Positions 27,501 through 42,500 of a stretch of 64,000 nucleotides of DNA are shown in pieces. This stretch comes from Archilochus colubris (lineage: Eukaryota; Chordata; Aves; Apodiformes; Trochilidae). Where the stretch lies: contig CM041083.1 of assembly GCA_023079485.1 (NCBI GenBank), positions 177,896,480-177,960,479 of the forward strand, written 5' to 3'. The notes below the pieces were generated by a model. It had not been told where the DNA came from and did no database searches. It saw only the letters and a list, made by a program, of their open reading frames with translations. The position numbers and the translations under genes are program-made. Numbering within the stretch: the stretch's first letter is position 1; each line of letters begins with the position of its first letter.

Positions 27501-30500
27501 TTTCTGAAATATTGTGTATCCACAAAACTCCCCTAGCTATTTGCTTTCCTTGCCCTTCACACTCGTATTTCAACAAGTCAGGCTGTTCTTGTAAATAATA
27601 TTAACAGAATGCAAAGCCTGTTCTTCACAAGAAAACATCCTCTGTGTATAGATCACCAGTGTGAAAAACATCAAAAGGGGATTTTTGCTAACTTATTCCT
27701 TCACTAAATGTAAGCTTTAAAAGAGCTTGCAACATTGTTAAAAAGCTTAAGTGTTTCTTAAACTACATACTAATTTTACTTTTTTAATATATTATAGCAA
27801 GACAATTTATTGGCAAAATATTGCTATGCTATTTGTTTCGTGTTTCATCATTTCTGTTTCATAAGAAAAAAATATAAACTGATAAACTATTTGCAACATG
27901 GCAAACCAAGTAGCAAAATTCAGTTTTCTTCTATCTTTTTTAACAAATGTCCATGGCCTTTAGTAAATCTTTTTTTGCAAGAACAGTTGGCCTATTCGTA
28001 AAGGAGGCTGATTTTAAAATAAAACCTTAGAATTGTAAAGCATTTTTTTTTCTTTATATTGATTTTAATACATTTAGCATGGTGGGCTGTGGGGAACAAT
28101 CAGTGATGCTTTGGCGTTGATTTTTTCTCTTCTTTGCCAAAGGTTTAGGTTATACAGAAGTTCTGCAGTTCCTAAAGTGCTCTCAATGGTGCAGAAACTC
28201 ACTCTTCGGCATTCTCCCAAGAGCAATTACAATACCAACAGCTCAAAAGACAGGTAAGCTAGTAATGCTTTGGTATGTTAGGAAATATCAGTTAATATGT
28301 ATTCTACAATAAATGCTAAACCAGACACTGACACTGTAGTGTAACGAGGCAACCAGGTGCCACTAATTGCCAGGGAGTGAGCATGAGCTTGTGTCTCAGG
28401 ACTCACCTTTTATTGGCCCCCCGGTCCTGCTCATGCGCAGTGGGGGCCCACCCTAATTGGGCACAGGTGGGCTTGACATAAGCTCATGCTCACTCCCTGG
28501 CAATGAGTGGCACCTGGTTGCCTCCTTACACTACAGACACTATATAATATAGATTTTTGAATTAGTGCACAACAGATGTATCCAAAAAATTCATGTGATG
28601 AACTTCATGACTGAAGACTTTTTACAGTAAATTGTCTTAATCCTTTAAATCATATCATTACACAGTATTTGTCATCATTCTAAGTCTTATCTGTTAAAAA
28701 ACTTCATAACCTTATCTCAAATAATTTTAAAGTAACAAAGCATTATATTTCAATAGTACTTTTTAGACAGTGTAACTACTTTGACTTACTTGTTATAACC
28801 ATCACTTTTGAGAATATAGCTTTACTGCTGGCATCTGTCTACAAGTCACAAAAGAAAAACGGATTAAGTAAAAATTTTACATTATCTATTTTCACATTAA
28901 TACTGAGTAAGCAAAATTCCATAATGCATTACCAACAAGTCAGCACCCATCATTTTTGCTAACTCATCAGTGTGATAGAAATCAAAACCAACAGTGAGAC
29001 ACTAATGTTAGACAGCAGCAAGACATTGCTCAGGCACTACCACTGTCTCACATGTATTTATGTAAAGTATATGTATCTACTAGATAACCTAGGAATAGCA
29101 GAAATAGTTTATTTCTGTAACAGTTTTGCATCTAAAGCCTCTTTGCTTTTAAATATAAAAGGAGCAGCAAGCATTAAATTCATTTTATCTTTTGTTCAGA
29201 TACTGGTGCTAAGTGGTCTCAGCAGTAGTTTCCACCTTCCTGTAAAGAAAGGAGCAAATCAGTAATAAGAGCCCTGTTACCCCTGTTCAGCCAAACAGAC
29301 AACAGCAGTGTGATGGTGCAAAGAAAAACCAGGGACAAAGACAATCACAAAAAGAAAGTAAAGAAAGCATAACTGCAATTCAGGTTCTCTCTAAAGCCTG
29401 GATTTCAGCGAAACTGTGGCTCATGTAGAGTCATTCAATAGCATCATACAAGCAAAATAAGTTACACAAAACCCGACTTTTAATCTCATTTGTTTTCCTT
29501 TTATGAGTAATTCTGCTGCTAGAGAATTTCAAATTCCAAGTGCAAAGCCCATCTAAGAGGTAGTTCTGACATTGGAGAAATGGAAGAGGAAAAAAAGAAC
29601 ACAACAAATTTCCTGGCCAGATGAGAGTATACAGCAAAATGCTACAAATAGCAACTCATGAAGAGGTGATGTTTCTCCAACATATCACCTACTGAAGGCA
29701 TACAAACAGTTTCCAAGACACTTTTTCCCTACTTCTAGCTGTAATCCACAGTATTCTACAGACTAGGAAGTTTAATGGAATCACACTTTAGTTTGAAAAA
29801 TGAAGGAATTACCAGTAAAAATTACAAAGGGAATCCTCAACTTACAGTGAAGATAACACCCTAATCATCTTCAGAAAAGTGTGCTAAGGCAGATGAAAGA
29901 AGAAAAAAAATGAAATATTTCACTGTTGTGCAACAAATGCTGTCTAACAACTCTGAAATACTCATAACTACAATGAAAACTGGAACCTGAAAGATATTCT
30001 TACAGCAATGTTGTCAAAAGCACACAAATCCATCAGCTTTTAAACCACAAAGAAAGCTGCTCTTTTGCCAGTTGACTTTTGACAGATCAGCTTCAGAGAC
30101 AAAACTTACTAAGTCTGCAAAACTTCATAAATGCATCTTAATAGTATCAATTATGGGCTACAACTATCAAATTATAGGCTTCTGGGAAAAGATTTAAACA
30201 GCAATGCAACCACACTTCACGGGCTTTCGCTCAGTATTTAAATTTTAAAGAACACTCCTTAGCCACAACCATTGCAAGAATTGTCTTTTATAGAACTCCC
30301 TTTGTTGCAGACAAAACTGATAGTAGATGAGCCTAAAAATTCTAAGAAAACAAAGTCAAATCAACTCAAATTGTAGGCTCATCTTAGAAGAAAAAGAACT
30401 TAATATGAGGTAAATGAACACAGTGAGCCTTTTCATTAGATTCATTTTAGGGAAGAGCCACAAAGAAGTAGTGTTGCAAGATACTACCATTTTCTTATAA

Positions 30501-33500
30501 GTCTTTAAATGATTATGGAGGAGTAAGAAAGACTTCAAGACAGAAGTCAAAGTCTTGTTCAGGTATATCTAATTTCTTTTCATTTTATTGATGAAATCTG
30601 CGTGTAGATCTCAAATGAAGTACAAACAACCCCTATCAGCCTTGGAGACAACAACATTATAATTTATTACAATAACCTTGGCAAATGCATGGAACTGTCT
30701 GTTTCCTGGAGGAGTATCCTTCAACTTCCAGAATAAATTTGTTATGCACCTGTTTAGGTGCTATGTAGAAAATAGGATTTTGAAGTCTAACATATTTGCA
30801 CAAGTTTTTTTGTCACAAAAAAAGAAATTAATTACAAAATTTGTGGAAAATGTGGCAAAGTAGCACAGTACAAAGATAACAGTAGCAACCTTAAAAGGAT
30901 TAGAGTGTAACAAAAATATAGCACAAGATTGGGAAAAGCAATGTTTTTAGTGAATAACCTATCTTTTGACATGGAGACTTGGCACATAATTCAAGCTTTT
31001 GAATATTTCTGCACAATTTTCAATCACATTTTAGTGTAAGATGAATGCTCTCATTTTCAGGGCATTTACTGTCACAGCTGAACAGGTACATTCAGAGAAG
31101 AAAGGAAAAGGAGAAATAAAATCTGGTTTACCAGACTCAAAACATAATGTTGATAGACACAGAATCTCTGTACTCAAACCTCTGGCAACTCAGAAGAAAA
31201 ATACTAAAACTGCATTGTGAAGTTCCCTTGTTTTTGACTAGTTTTGTTTTCTAATACTGGCTAAGTCTTCAAGTACTGGCTTTAGGTCCCTGTAAACTGA
31301 CTTCAATTGCAGCAAAACACTATGCATTCAGCCAAACTTGAAATAAACTGAGGCAGGAGCATTCTTCTAACCTCGAGTAGCAGAAATCCACTGAATAATA
31401 ACAGATTGAAGATGACCAAGAAACATTTGGTTTTTAGATGATGTACTGTGGCATTCCAACTACGTTATCTTGCATTCTTGATAAGGAAGAATTAGGACAG
31501 CTGCATATCTGCAGCAAATTAAGTTTATACTCCAATACAGACAACAACCATTCACACACTTGCTGCATGGAAACAAGCAAGTTTATGCATTTTATTTAAC
31601 TGTATACCATTGCCAAAACACAAAACAAGAGAAGCTGTGATTTATACTTCTGCTCTTCAGAAAAGTAACTCATCCCAAAGACAAGTTTGACATCCATTCT
31701 TTCTTAGAGTAGGAGACATTATGATCAACAAAAAAAATGCAAAGTTTTGCAACACATTTTAGTGCTTACACTGGGGAGAGCCTGAAGAGGAAAAAGAAGA
31801 ATGCTTGAAGAGCTTTGCTAAACATCAAAAAGATTTTCTAAGATGTCAAAAAATGGTGTGGAAAGTTCAAAGATTTATCACAGAAAAATGTAGGTTGGAA
31901 GCAGCAACTGTAGGTCACCTGCTTAAACTGCCTGGTCAAAGCAGGGCCAACTTAGATCAGGTTTTGCTCCAGGTCTCAGTTGGTTGCCTTTTAAATATTC
32001 ACAAGAAAATTCATAACCTCTCTTTACTACTTGTGCCCATATTTAATCATTCTTACTGCAACTTTTTTTTTCTTAGTACCCTAAGTTTCTTTCTGGCAAT
32101 TTCTATACACTGCTTCTTGTCCTACCCTCTTCATGGCTGGGAGCTCCCACAATGCTACAGGGACAATATCGACTGCAGAACAAATCAACAATTATGCTAT
32201 AATCTTTAGGTGGAGAAATCAAACTGAGGTGAAAAAGCACATATGGTAACACCAAGGTTCAGGTTTTGTTTCCTGAAAGGAAACACAGGTTATACAGCTC
32301 TGAATGCCTAATGGATATTTGTGTCAAGTTCATTACTGCCTTGTACTGTATAAGTAGATATCTGTATATTCATGATGAAAATGCACTCTTAAAACACAAT
32401 TATTTATTTATGCAAATTAATTACTTGTGTGGGGGGCGAAATCCTAACAAACTATACAAGGAGCGTCACAGAAATAAAAGTTTTGGTAGAAATAGATAAG
32501 CACCTGCATTGGGCAGAGGGCAGGGCTTGGGGTACCAAAGGGCTGCTGGGGTGACCTGTGCAGGAGGAGGTCAGGGACTGACCCTGTGCCATCAAAGCCA
32601 TTTTCAGCCAGCTCCACAACCAACAAACCAACCTACCACCCATGAAAACTTCAGTCAATCAGTCAGAGGAGCCTATGGTGACTCTAAGAAAACATTTAAG
32701 AGGGGAGATGCTGGTGAAAGTACAACTCTAAGGGACTGTGGCTGGTGGAAGAACCCACACTGAAGCAGTGGGTTAGAAATGAGAAAAAGCAAAAGGAAAG
32801 GAAAGGAACAGAACAGCCCTGCCCTGACCCCCCACCCTCACTCATGTCCTGCCATCACCTCACTGAAGGAACTGAGCATAGTGCATGGAGAGCACTAGAG
32901 ACTCCTAGAGCCTGGAGACTGCAAAGCAGATCCAAAGGGCAACCAGAGGCCATTTTCCCAAGAGTTTAGTAGCTCACGTTTATTTCTCAATACCAGAATC
33001 AATAATTAAAATTTTATGTTAATTGACAATAAACTAAATTACTTAAAACTCTCCAACTGTTGCCTGTGACAGCATCTCAATTGTCACAAGCCCCTTAAGT
33101 TCTCCCATGCAGTCCTGATTCCCAAAAGACGTTTGAGAGAGAATAAGCACTTCATAGAGAAAGACAGTATAAAAGCCATGTGGACAAAAGACAAACATGT
33201 TGACAGCACACAGTTTTGAATGTGATGTTTATGCTGGCATTTCTCAGACCCTAAATGTTTAATACCCTATTGTATTTGCTATCCTGCAATTGAGAAAGAA
33301 TTTCATTATACCTCCCTGAAAAAAAGAAGGAAAAGTTGAATTTTCACTTTCAACTGAAATGCAGAAAATATGAAGAAACTAACTCAGGCTTTAAATACAT
33401 GTGTGTATGAAAGTAAAACAATATAGAACAGTACATGAAAAATGTTTTAATGCCATCACTGAAATGCAATACTGTTGTACTAGCAATTATTGTACTTAGA

Positions 33501-36500
33501 TTTTAATACAAGATTATAGAATATTTTTAACGTACTAAGTCAAAATTGTGAATTTCACTGCAATCATTTTTATTTGACAAGTCTTTCTCTGGCTGCAGGA
33601 AAGTAGCATTTCTAAGCAGATACATTAAATAATACAACCACACAGTTACCTACTCTTCGTGTTGTAGCAATTCTGAGAAATGTATAATTCAGCCATAAAC
33701 CATGATTAAATTTACTATGGTTTATAAGTATATAAACATACAGAAAATAAAAGTCGCACACACATTTGAACGTGAAAATGGCAACACTTTCTACAATATA
33801 TCTTTTAAATAAAACACCAGATTAAACTTTTGGTGATAAAGTCAGAGTGGCATTCCGAAGTATACCCAGAATTTAATCTTTCAGTTCCCCCCATCTCCCA
33901 AACATTACTGTACAGATACACATAATTAAAATAAATACGAATTTTACTTCATAGGAATATTAAGTATATCATAAATGTTTTTTTTCCTTCTGAGCAAATC
34001 TGTAAATAAAGAATTCAACTGTAGTCTGATATTTTTAATACAGAATTTAAGAAGCTTCTAATAGAGAAGAGAAAGAAGTAACCTCTTGGGATGAAATATT
34101 CTGATTTCTTGAATGCTACTATTCATACACAGAAGCTACATAAATCATACACCAGATCAGGGTGTGTAAGTACTTTTGCTTAATCACTTGATCAAGCAAA
34201 ATGGTCAAAAGTTTTGCTTCCCCCTCCCATTTCTAGAGCCAGAAAAATCTTGTCAAACTGTAAATCAAACACTGAGCAAACATTTTGTATTAAATGACTG
34301 GTAAAATATTTTTTTTAATTTCTATAATACACATATACATATTTTCTACTGCAAGTGCTATTTAATAGAGTAACAATTTTCACAGTATTTTCTATCTCTC
34401 ATTAAAAGTAAGCTTGAGATAGTAAGACAAACAGAATTGAAAAGAGCATATTAAGCAGAACTGCATATTCACTGTGGGATTAAGATAAATTGAACTCACT
34501 TTAGGTTGTTTTATTAGGTCAACTAAATCCTTTACTTGATGCCGTAGCAGATTTTGACATTTCCACATCTCGTTCAATGCTCTAAAAAAACAAAAAAATC
34601 CAAACAAACAAACAAACCCCACACAAAAACAAAAAAATTGTCAAAATCACATTTATTAGATACATAACACAACTTTCCAATAAGAGCCTTAGAATTCTTT
34701 TCAGCTTCAGACTCAGAAATGTGCTTAGCATCTGAACTTTCATTGGAGGTGTGAGCAAAGACTAAATGTTTCCTAATTGCATGATAGGGAAAGTTTAATT
34801 GGTGAGATTTTGAAATAAGTTTCATTTCAGATGCTTAATTACACTGCCTTTAAAAGAAGTAGGAAGTGATGTCTAGCCCATAAAGAACTCAATTCTACAA
34901 GCCTGAAATCATTCCAAGAAGCAGGCTAAAACAGATGTTTGATTTTTATCATCAAAACAATGTTTTTCTTGCATACAGAAAGCAGCTAGTAGATGAATTA
35001 AGTGTGAAAAGTAGACATGATTAGACTTGTAAGAGATACATTAGAGATATCAGACAAAATTAAAAATAAGCACACTTTCCTGGCTAAAGTCAGTTTCCTT
35101 AAAAAAAACATTCCAGAATCCACAAGTCAGTTCTATATAACTAAACATACTATGTCTGTAAAACTAGTGCTGCTACATATGAAAACTGCAGAATTCCAGA
35201 GTTTTGTTGCCTGAAATAACAAGTACTAAAAGCAATCTACTCTGCACTTTTGTTTAGCCTATACTAAAAATTGTTAGAAGAGTAACTTTTCATTTTAGTA
35301 TACTATTCTAAATTTTAATTTTATTACAATTCTAATTAACAAGTAATAATAAATAATAAACATATAATTTAAAAGGCAGAGGGTTCAAAAATCAGTTTTG
35401 GTAGTATTTGAAGTCTGGAATTTAAGCCACTCATGTACGTGCAAGTTTTTTCTAGTGCCCATGAGAAAAAGAAATATTTTATTTTCAACTGACAGAGTAC
35501 TACTAAATGAAAAACGTAGTAAAACTAAACTCAAACTGTGACTATTACAGCAGCAAAACTCTGTGTGTACACATTTTAAGCTGGAGAAAGCACGTAGCAT
35601 AAGTATCACGCATACTGAAGAAGGAAAGAAAAACAAATAACTTCTTCCCACTCTTAATTCATCCTGGCTGCTAAAACAAGAAGTAAATTAATTGAGCAGC
35701 TGTCAGATTATATCTAGGGCTAGTTAATGCTACTATCTATGCTCTCTCTCTTCAGACATAAAAGGACCCACATGCACTCAAGTTTCTTTCCAGATCTTTG
35801 ACACATTTTTCAGCAGTTTATGGTGAAAGGGTACCAGAGGTTGTCAGAAAACACCCTGTTAGTGTTTTGTTTTTCCCTAAAATCTCACTTGAAAAATAGC
35901 TATTGATACATTTTTTCCAATAGGTGAAAGTCTAGATTTAGAATAATAATTGTATTAAAAATTATTTTGCAAGAAGTTAAAAATAACACATACTTCACAG
36001 CATTTGAATCCAGTGTTGCATAAAGGTAATACAAACATTTCATTCGTTCATTTGTTTCCAAGTTGTGAGGCACCATATACTGAGCAAAGATGCGTTCAAC
36101 AAGTAATCTGAAAGACAGGATTAAAGAGCTTAAACAGTTAAGGAAAAAGTGGTCTTGAACTGCTAAAACATATCCAGGTGGGGGTTGGTCTCTTTTCACA
36201 GGCAACTCTCAGCAAGACAAGAGGGCATGGTCTCAAGTTGTGCCAGGGGAGGTTTAGGTTGGATATTAGAAAGCATTTCTTTACTGAGAGGGTGATCAGG
36301 CATTGGAATGGGCTGCCCAGGGAAGTAGTGGATTCTCCGTCCCTGGAGATATTTAAAAAGAGACTGGATGTGGCACTCAGTGCCATGGTCTGGTAACTGC
36401 AGTGGTAGTGGATCAAGGGTTGGACTTGATGATCTCTGAGGTCCCTTCCAACCCAGCCAATTCTATGATTCTATGAAAAATTCCCAGACCCACCTAGAGA

Positions 36501-39500
36501 TCAGTCATTGTATATATCAATGGGGTTACTCAAAAGCTGAAAGGTCAAATTACTTAACATCTAGTGTAATTCAGCATAAACTAAACAAACATATATCAAT
36601 GAAGAAGATATAACATTAGTAGTAGAACAATTAAGACATGACATTATTAGAATCATATATATTAATCTAGACAGAAACCTAAGAATTTTAGATAAGAATG
36701 TCTCAACTATCAGCCCAAAGAAATGCTGTCACTGAATTTCATTAGGGGTCAGTATTGGGATTAACTAATGAACTGACCCAAATTGATGTGCATTTACTAA
36801 AAAAAAAGAAAAAAAAAAGGTTGATTATATGACATTATCGTGTAGCCTAGAAGGAGAATAAGGAGAATTCAGATACTAGTCAGGAACTGACTTCCCTCCA
36901 CCCCTCCCTTGCCCCTTTCTCAATGGCTGAGGTTTTCCCATTTCTTTTACTTCAGCAATAAAAATGCAGATAAATTCACAAGGGAATTACTAAAAGCCTT
37001 TGCTATCACATGGAAGCTCCTTATTTGAAAACAGGAAGAGAGAAAGCTTTGTGTCTGCCAGGTACCTAGAAAAGACTGAGAAATAAAAACAAAAGGAAAA
37101 CTAAGCCCATGTTGTAATCTTAAACACCAAAAGGGCCCAAGGGCTTTTGCAAATTGAGGTCAACAGCAACAAAATGGAGTAAATAAGAAAAAAATAATTA
37201 TATGCAATTGTATATTTAGACTAGAAAAGAAAAATCTTATGCACAATTGGAGCAGGTCATCAAAAGCCAAAATCAGCTAGTTTAGAAAGATCCTGAAGTG
37301 TAAGAAAACTAGGAGAGGGTAAGACTGGATCTGAAGATTCAGACAATTCTGTCTGCTTCCTTGGTGCCATGAAATAATTCCTTCTTTTGGAAATGGCTCT
37401 TTGAGGCAGCAAATTTTGGAAAAGACTTGTATGGTTTTGTAAAGTCATGTGTACTTATCATGCTGCTAAAGTCAAAGTCTCACTTCCAAAGCCACCAAGA
37501 CAGCCTTGATTAGCCAAGGCAGACCAGTTTCCAAACTAATTCCCTATATGCAACTATTATTTAATACAAAGGATATACAAGATTAGAGCTGGCATAACAG
37601 AAGCACTGCTTTCACCACAAGCCCACAACAAGGCTCTAATTCACATCTATTATAGTACAGAAAAACTTATCTTCTGTAGAGTTGTATGCCTTAACTGTAG
37701 TCACTACATGTTCTAGGTATCATTAAAGCAGGGAGGAACAACATGAAAATCTAAAGCAAGATCATTAAAGCAATTTAACTTACTGAACTTCAACATAAAA
37801 ATTAGCAAGCTACTGAAATAGAAACAAAAATCTTTACTGAAGCAATTGTGAAGTACAGCCAAAAATTTTGAAGTATTCCAACCTATCTCACCATTTAGAA
37901 TTAGTTTGGTGTTTATTTTGTTGTTGCTGTTAGGATGGTTTTTTGGGTTGTTTTTTTTTTCTTATGGCCAAAAAAGTAGAAGGTGGAGAAGAACATTTTG
38001 CTGCAATTGTATAAGATTACACACTAGATCAAAACTACAGCATTATCAAGTCTCCTCCTTCCTCTCAGCACTTAGGCACAACGGAAAAACAAATCTGAAC
38101 ATTAATTTACCACATTTATCCACAGAATCACCCAGTTTAAGTGACTGACTTACCGGTCATCAATACTGTTTTGATAATATATATGCAAAAGTTTATCTTT
38201 GATCCATGATATCTGTTTTGCAGCTTCTTTTCCTGCTTCTGATTGTAATGAATATTTCTTGTATATCTGTGCAAGTCCCATCATAGCTTCCTTCCTCACT
38301 CGCCACTTGAGAAAAAGAAATAAAAGAAATAGTACTCAGTTTAGCATTTAAAAAGACAAAACTGAAAAGATCACAGAACTTCCTGGTGACTTTTTTTTAT
38401 TCTGCAAACTAAAAATTTAATTTACAAAAAACGTTGAGTGCTAAATGCAAAAATTTCTCATTACAACATTTATTACATCATATATATTGTTAAACCTTTC
38501 AACATTAGTAGCTAATATGCAACTAGGCCTCTTGAATTTAGAATTGCTACAAGTTTAAGCCTCACAGTCTACACTGAATATTTGTAATTGTATTACAAGT
38601 GCAACAGGGGAAAGCATGTAATCAAATGAAGAAATCAGGAGATCATTTTAAGAGTTTGTAATCAATAGCCTTGTTTACCATTCTTTACCACAAGCAGCAA
38701 ATTTTATACATTTTAGTGAATAATGAATTTAGCTAAGCTAACTTTCAAAAGTATTCAGAATTGAAAGCTAACACCCTGATTTGCAGTCTTCCAATGGTCT
38801 AATTAAAGGCAGGTAAACCAGACACCTCTGATGAAAAAAAATTTCATCAGCATTCTACAATACATTTTGAAACCAGATTGAAACTATAAGAAATAAGACT
38901 TTCTTATGAAAAATATTAGAATGTTTTACAAGAGTCTCACATTTTACTTTAAAATTTTACTAAAAAATGACTACCAGAACAAAATTAAAAATCATAGGAT
39001 CAGCCAGGTTGGAAAGGACCCCTGAGATCATCAAGTCCAACCGTTAATCCACATGGTTCCCAGACCATGGCACTGAGTGCCACATTCAGTCTCTTCTTAA
39101 AAACCTCCAGGGACAGAGAAACCACCACCTCCCTGGGCAGCCCATTCCAGTGTCTGATCACCCTCTCTGTAAGGAATGTCTTCCTCATATCCAACCTAAA
39201 GCTCCCCTGGCAGAGCTTAAGTCCATGCCCTCTTGTCTTGCTGATCGCTGCCTGGGAGAAGAGCCTGACCCCCCCATCCCCCTGGCTCCAACCTCCTTTC
39301 AGGGAGTTGTAGAGAGTGATGAGGTCTCCCCTGAGCCTCCTCTTCTCCAGACTGAACACCCCCAGCTCCCTCAGCCCTTCCTCATAGGATCTGTGCTGGA
39401 TCCCTTCACAGCCTCCTTGCTCTTCTCTGGACCTGCTCCAGCACCTCAGTCTCCTTCCTGAACAGAGGGGCCCAGAACTGAACACAGGACTCATATAAAC

Positions 39501-42500
39501 TCAAATGGGGGATTCTAGTCAGGGGCAGAAATGACTTGTTAAACAGACCATTTCAAAATGTTGTGTATTACATAGGTTTTCATTTGTAGTTTTAACATCA
39601 GTTCCAACATTTTTTACAACCATTGCTTTTTAAGAAGATGAATTACAGTCTAGAAATACAACACAGAATCATTACTAGTACTAATTAGGTCTTACCCTCT
39701 TGTCCAGTGTTCGTTCTCTGACAAAATTAAGCAGGTGATCATTGACAAGCAAAAGATCTTTTTTAGCAGCAGTAACTATGGATACTATAACATCATGCCT
39801 TATGGCCTCTTCAGGATCATGTGACCTTACTTTAAGATATTCTGGGAAAAAACAGAATAAGTATTTCATTTTAAGTATGCAATTTCAGCTACTTGTCTTT
39901 CCCTAGACAGTACTTCACTAACAGAGAACTGTTTCAAGCATCAACATTAAAAACACCCAGTAGTTTTTTTCTGAGATTAACGGGAGTGTCAGTAAAACTT
40001 GATATTTGCTTAAACATGTCTGGCTTTATGGAAATAAAAGTTACAGGGTTAATTTTTTTTAATTATTATTTCTCATAATGGTTAAGCTATGTCTACATTA
40101 CCAACAGCTACAGCCAAAAAGAACTGAATCTTAAGAACAGACAGTGCTTGATAACCACATTATATACATTTTGAAGTCTTATTTCAGGCTAGAAGCTATT
40201 CTCTTCCTGCAGAATCCATTTCCTCTAAGCTGCTGGAGCACATTAGTTGCTCTCCTGACCACAACTTCTGTATTATCCATATGGAATCAAGCTCTTCAAC
40301 ACTCCATAGTGTGAGCCACCACAAGCAGGAACAAATCAAGGGACATACTTGTGCTCTGACGAAGCCATATTGCTTATTTAGACACATGCTAGTCTATTAA
40401 TCTTAGAACATTTTTTCTTGATCATTTTGACCCATGGCTACTTAATTGGTAGCATCAGTAATCTTACACTCCCAACATTTTAAGATCTCTGCTTGTATTG
40501 ATCATGTTCATTACCTATTGTAACGTTAGAAATCTGATAAACAAAATGGCAGAGTTCATTTATCTTTTTAGATGTATTTTAGGTTAATCTAAAAGAACAG
40601 ATGGGTGGGAAAATACACACAAAAATTAAGATCACTGTATGCAGCATGCAACAGTGAAACACTGACAAAATTAACACTGAAAATTCAAAGTTCATTTGAA
40701 TGGAATAACCAGAGGTTACTGTCCTCTTACTACTAATGAAAATCTTCAGGTCTTATCTGAAATATTGGCCATTAACATTGATGGTAGTCAGCACAAGTGT
40801 CAAAAGAGCACATCAAGAAACAAAGCTTTGCACTTATGGATCTTATGAAATCTGAAATCCAAATAATTTTTTTAAAAAAACAGTTTTGCTGCACAGGAAC
40901 ATGTAATAAACTTAATAAAACAAAGAACGTTGTGTGCCATCAAAACAATTCTGGCCTCTAATACCATTCAGTCAGAAATTTTTCAACAATTTGACTTTGG
41001 TAAGTGCTGTGGGGAGAAAGGAGGGGCAATCAAAATTACATTTCCCAGAGGATACCATTAGAGGGGGCACAAAGTCTTTCAGCAATGTAAAAAAGAAAAA
41101 AAAAATCCTTGAAAATACAATTGTGATAATCAGAGAGGAAGCATCTTTTTCATTCCACTATGGAAAGGTCCAGAAACTTTTTTTTTTGTTTTTTTAAAGC
41201 TGGCTTAACAATGCAAACAGCTACAGGATGACTCTAGCTTGTCTGTATTTGTGTTTATCTTAACAAACACTCAGTGAGCAGGAAAACAACCCCATGTGCT
41301 TAACAGCCCTTTAAATTCCCTCATTAGAGCAAATGGACAAAATCACCTCCAAAAAAATTACATGTAGTAGTTTATTGATCAAGGGGAATTACAGTCTCCA
41401 AAGACACTTTGAGGGAGAAAAATCCCCCAAAGCAATCCCTTCCCTTTAGTTACATGTTTTTCATTAAGACATGGGCAACAAATACTAAACCCATCTATGC
41501 CAGTTGTTTTCTTCCAAAAGAGGTCCTGACAGCTGCAGTCACAGCTAGGAGGGCTGTATTCATGTTTTAGATACTGGCTGTGTAATATTTAAACATTTCA
41601 GCTTAGTAAAGCTGAAATCTCCACTCTGCACCCTAATTAATAAATGCCATGACCATTAGGTTGGCCAGGCTGCCTGTGCCTGTGCCTGCTCCCATGGCAC
41701 TTAATTGCAACAGGAATTGGGAATACAACCACTCCAAGAGCAGGAAAGGCACCTCTTTGGTTAAGGCACTATTTGTGCACAATCCTCTCAGCCTGAGAAG
41801 CAGCAAAGAAGGGAGGGACTCTGTGACTTAGAAGTCCAACCTCAATTGCATCCTCCACAACTTGTCAGCGTTACTTAGGATTACAATTAACCTTACACAC
41901 TTTTCCAGGAGACTTACAATTGTATTTTAATCTTATAATAAATCTGGTACCTGTTAAGTCTTTTGCTAGGTCGGGATGGTTCATAAGGCAGTGACTTGCA
42001 AATTTCACACATTCAAGACGAATAGGGACATGGATATCATTAAACCTATTTAGAAATAAAACAATCCATTACAAAAACAAAAATATCACTTCTACCCAAG
42101 CAATTAGTTTATTTCTATACAAATAACCCTGAATATATTTTTACGCCTGAAACATCACCGATTCGTCCACATTAGAGCAGAAAACTTAAATGGATTTTTA
42201 AATACCCTCAACATACTTGGTCTTAAAGAAAAAAAATTAAATTTTGAAACATTATGGGTGTTGAAATGTTTCTTTATCAAATAACAGGGTTTTAGGAAAT
42301 ACTAATAGTTAAAAACATTTGTCTTTTCAAAATCAATGGACTTTAAGAATGGCCCCTTTACTAACTAAGCTATTGCAACTTAGTTAAAGTCTTTGAAAAG
42401 TAAATACATTTATGTGATTCATAGCTAGCTGAAAACAGTAATTATGAACAACAGATTGCATGTATTCACATTGCTTCGCATTGTAACACAATGAAGCATT

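Larger units (their letters stand above)
28839..34499 (-). other. PDS5B: PDS5B intron (5,661 bp)
   Basis: Contains a CR1 piece (31877-32090) and an LTR-like GC-richer block (32500-32965). Otherwise AT-rich; the 97-codon plus-strand ORF at 28972-29265 shows no family features. Confidence 0.8.

Noticed and set aside
39000..39494. 164-codon minus-strand ORF
   Set aside because: It is the body of a little-diverged CR1 3' segment; no transposase, RT or host domain.
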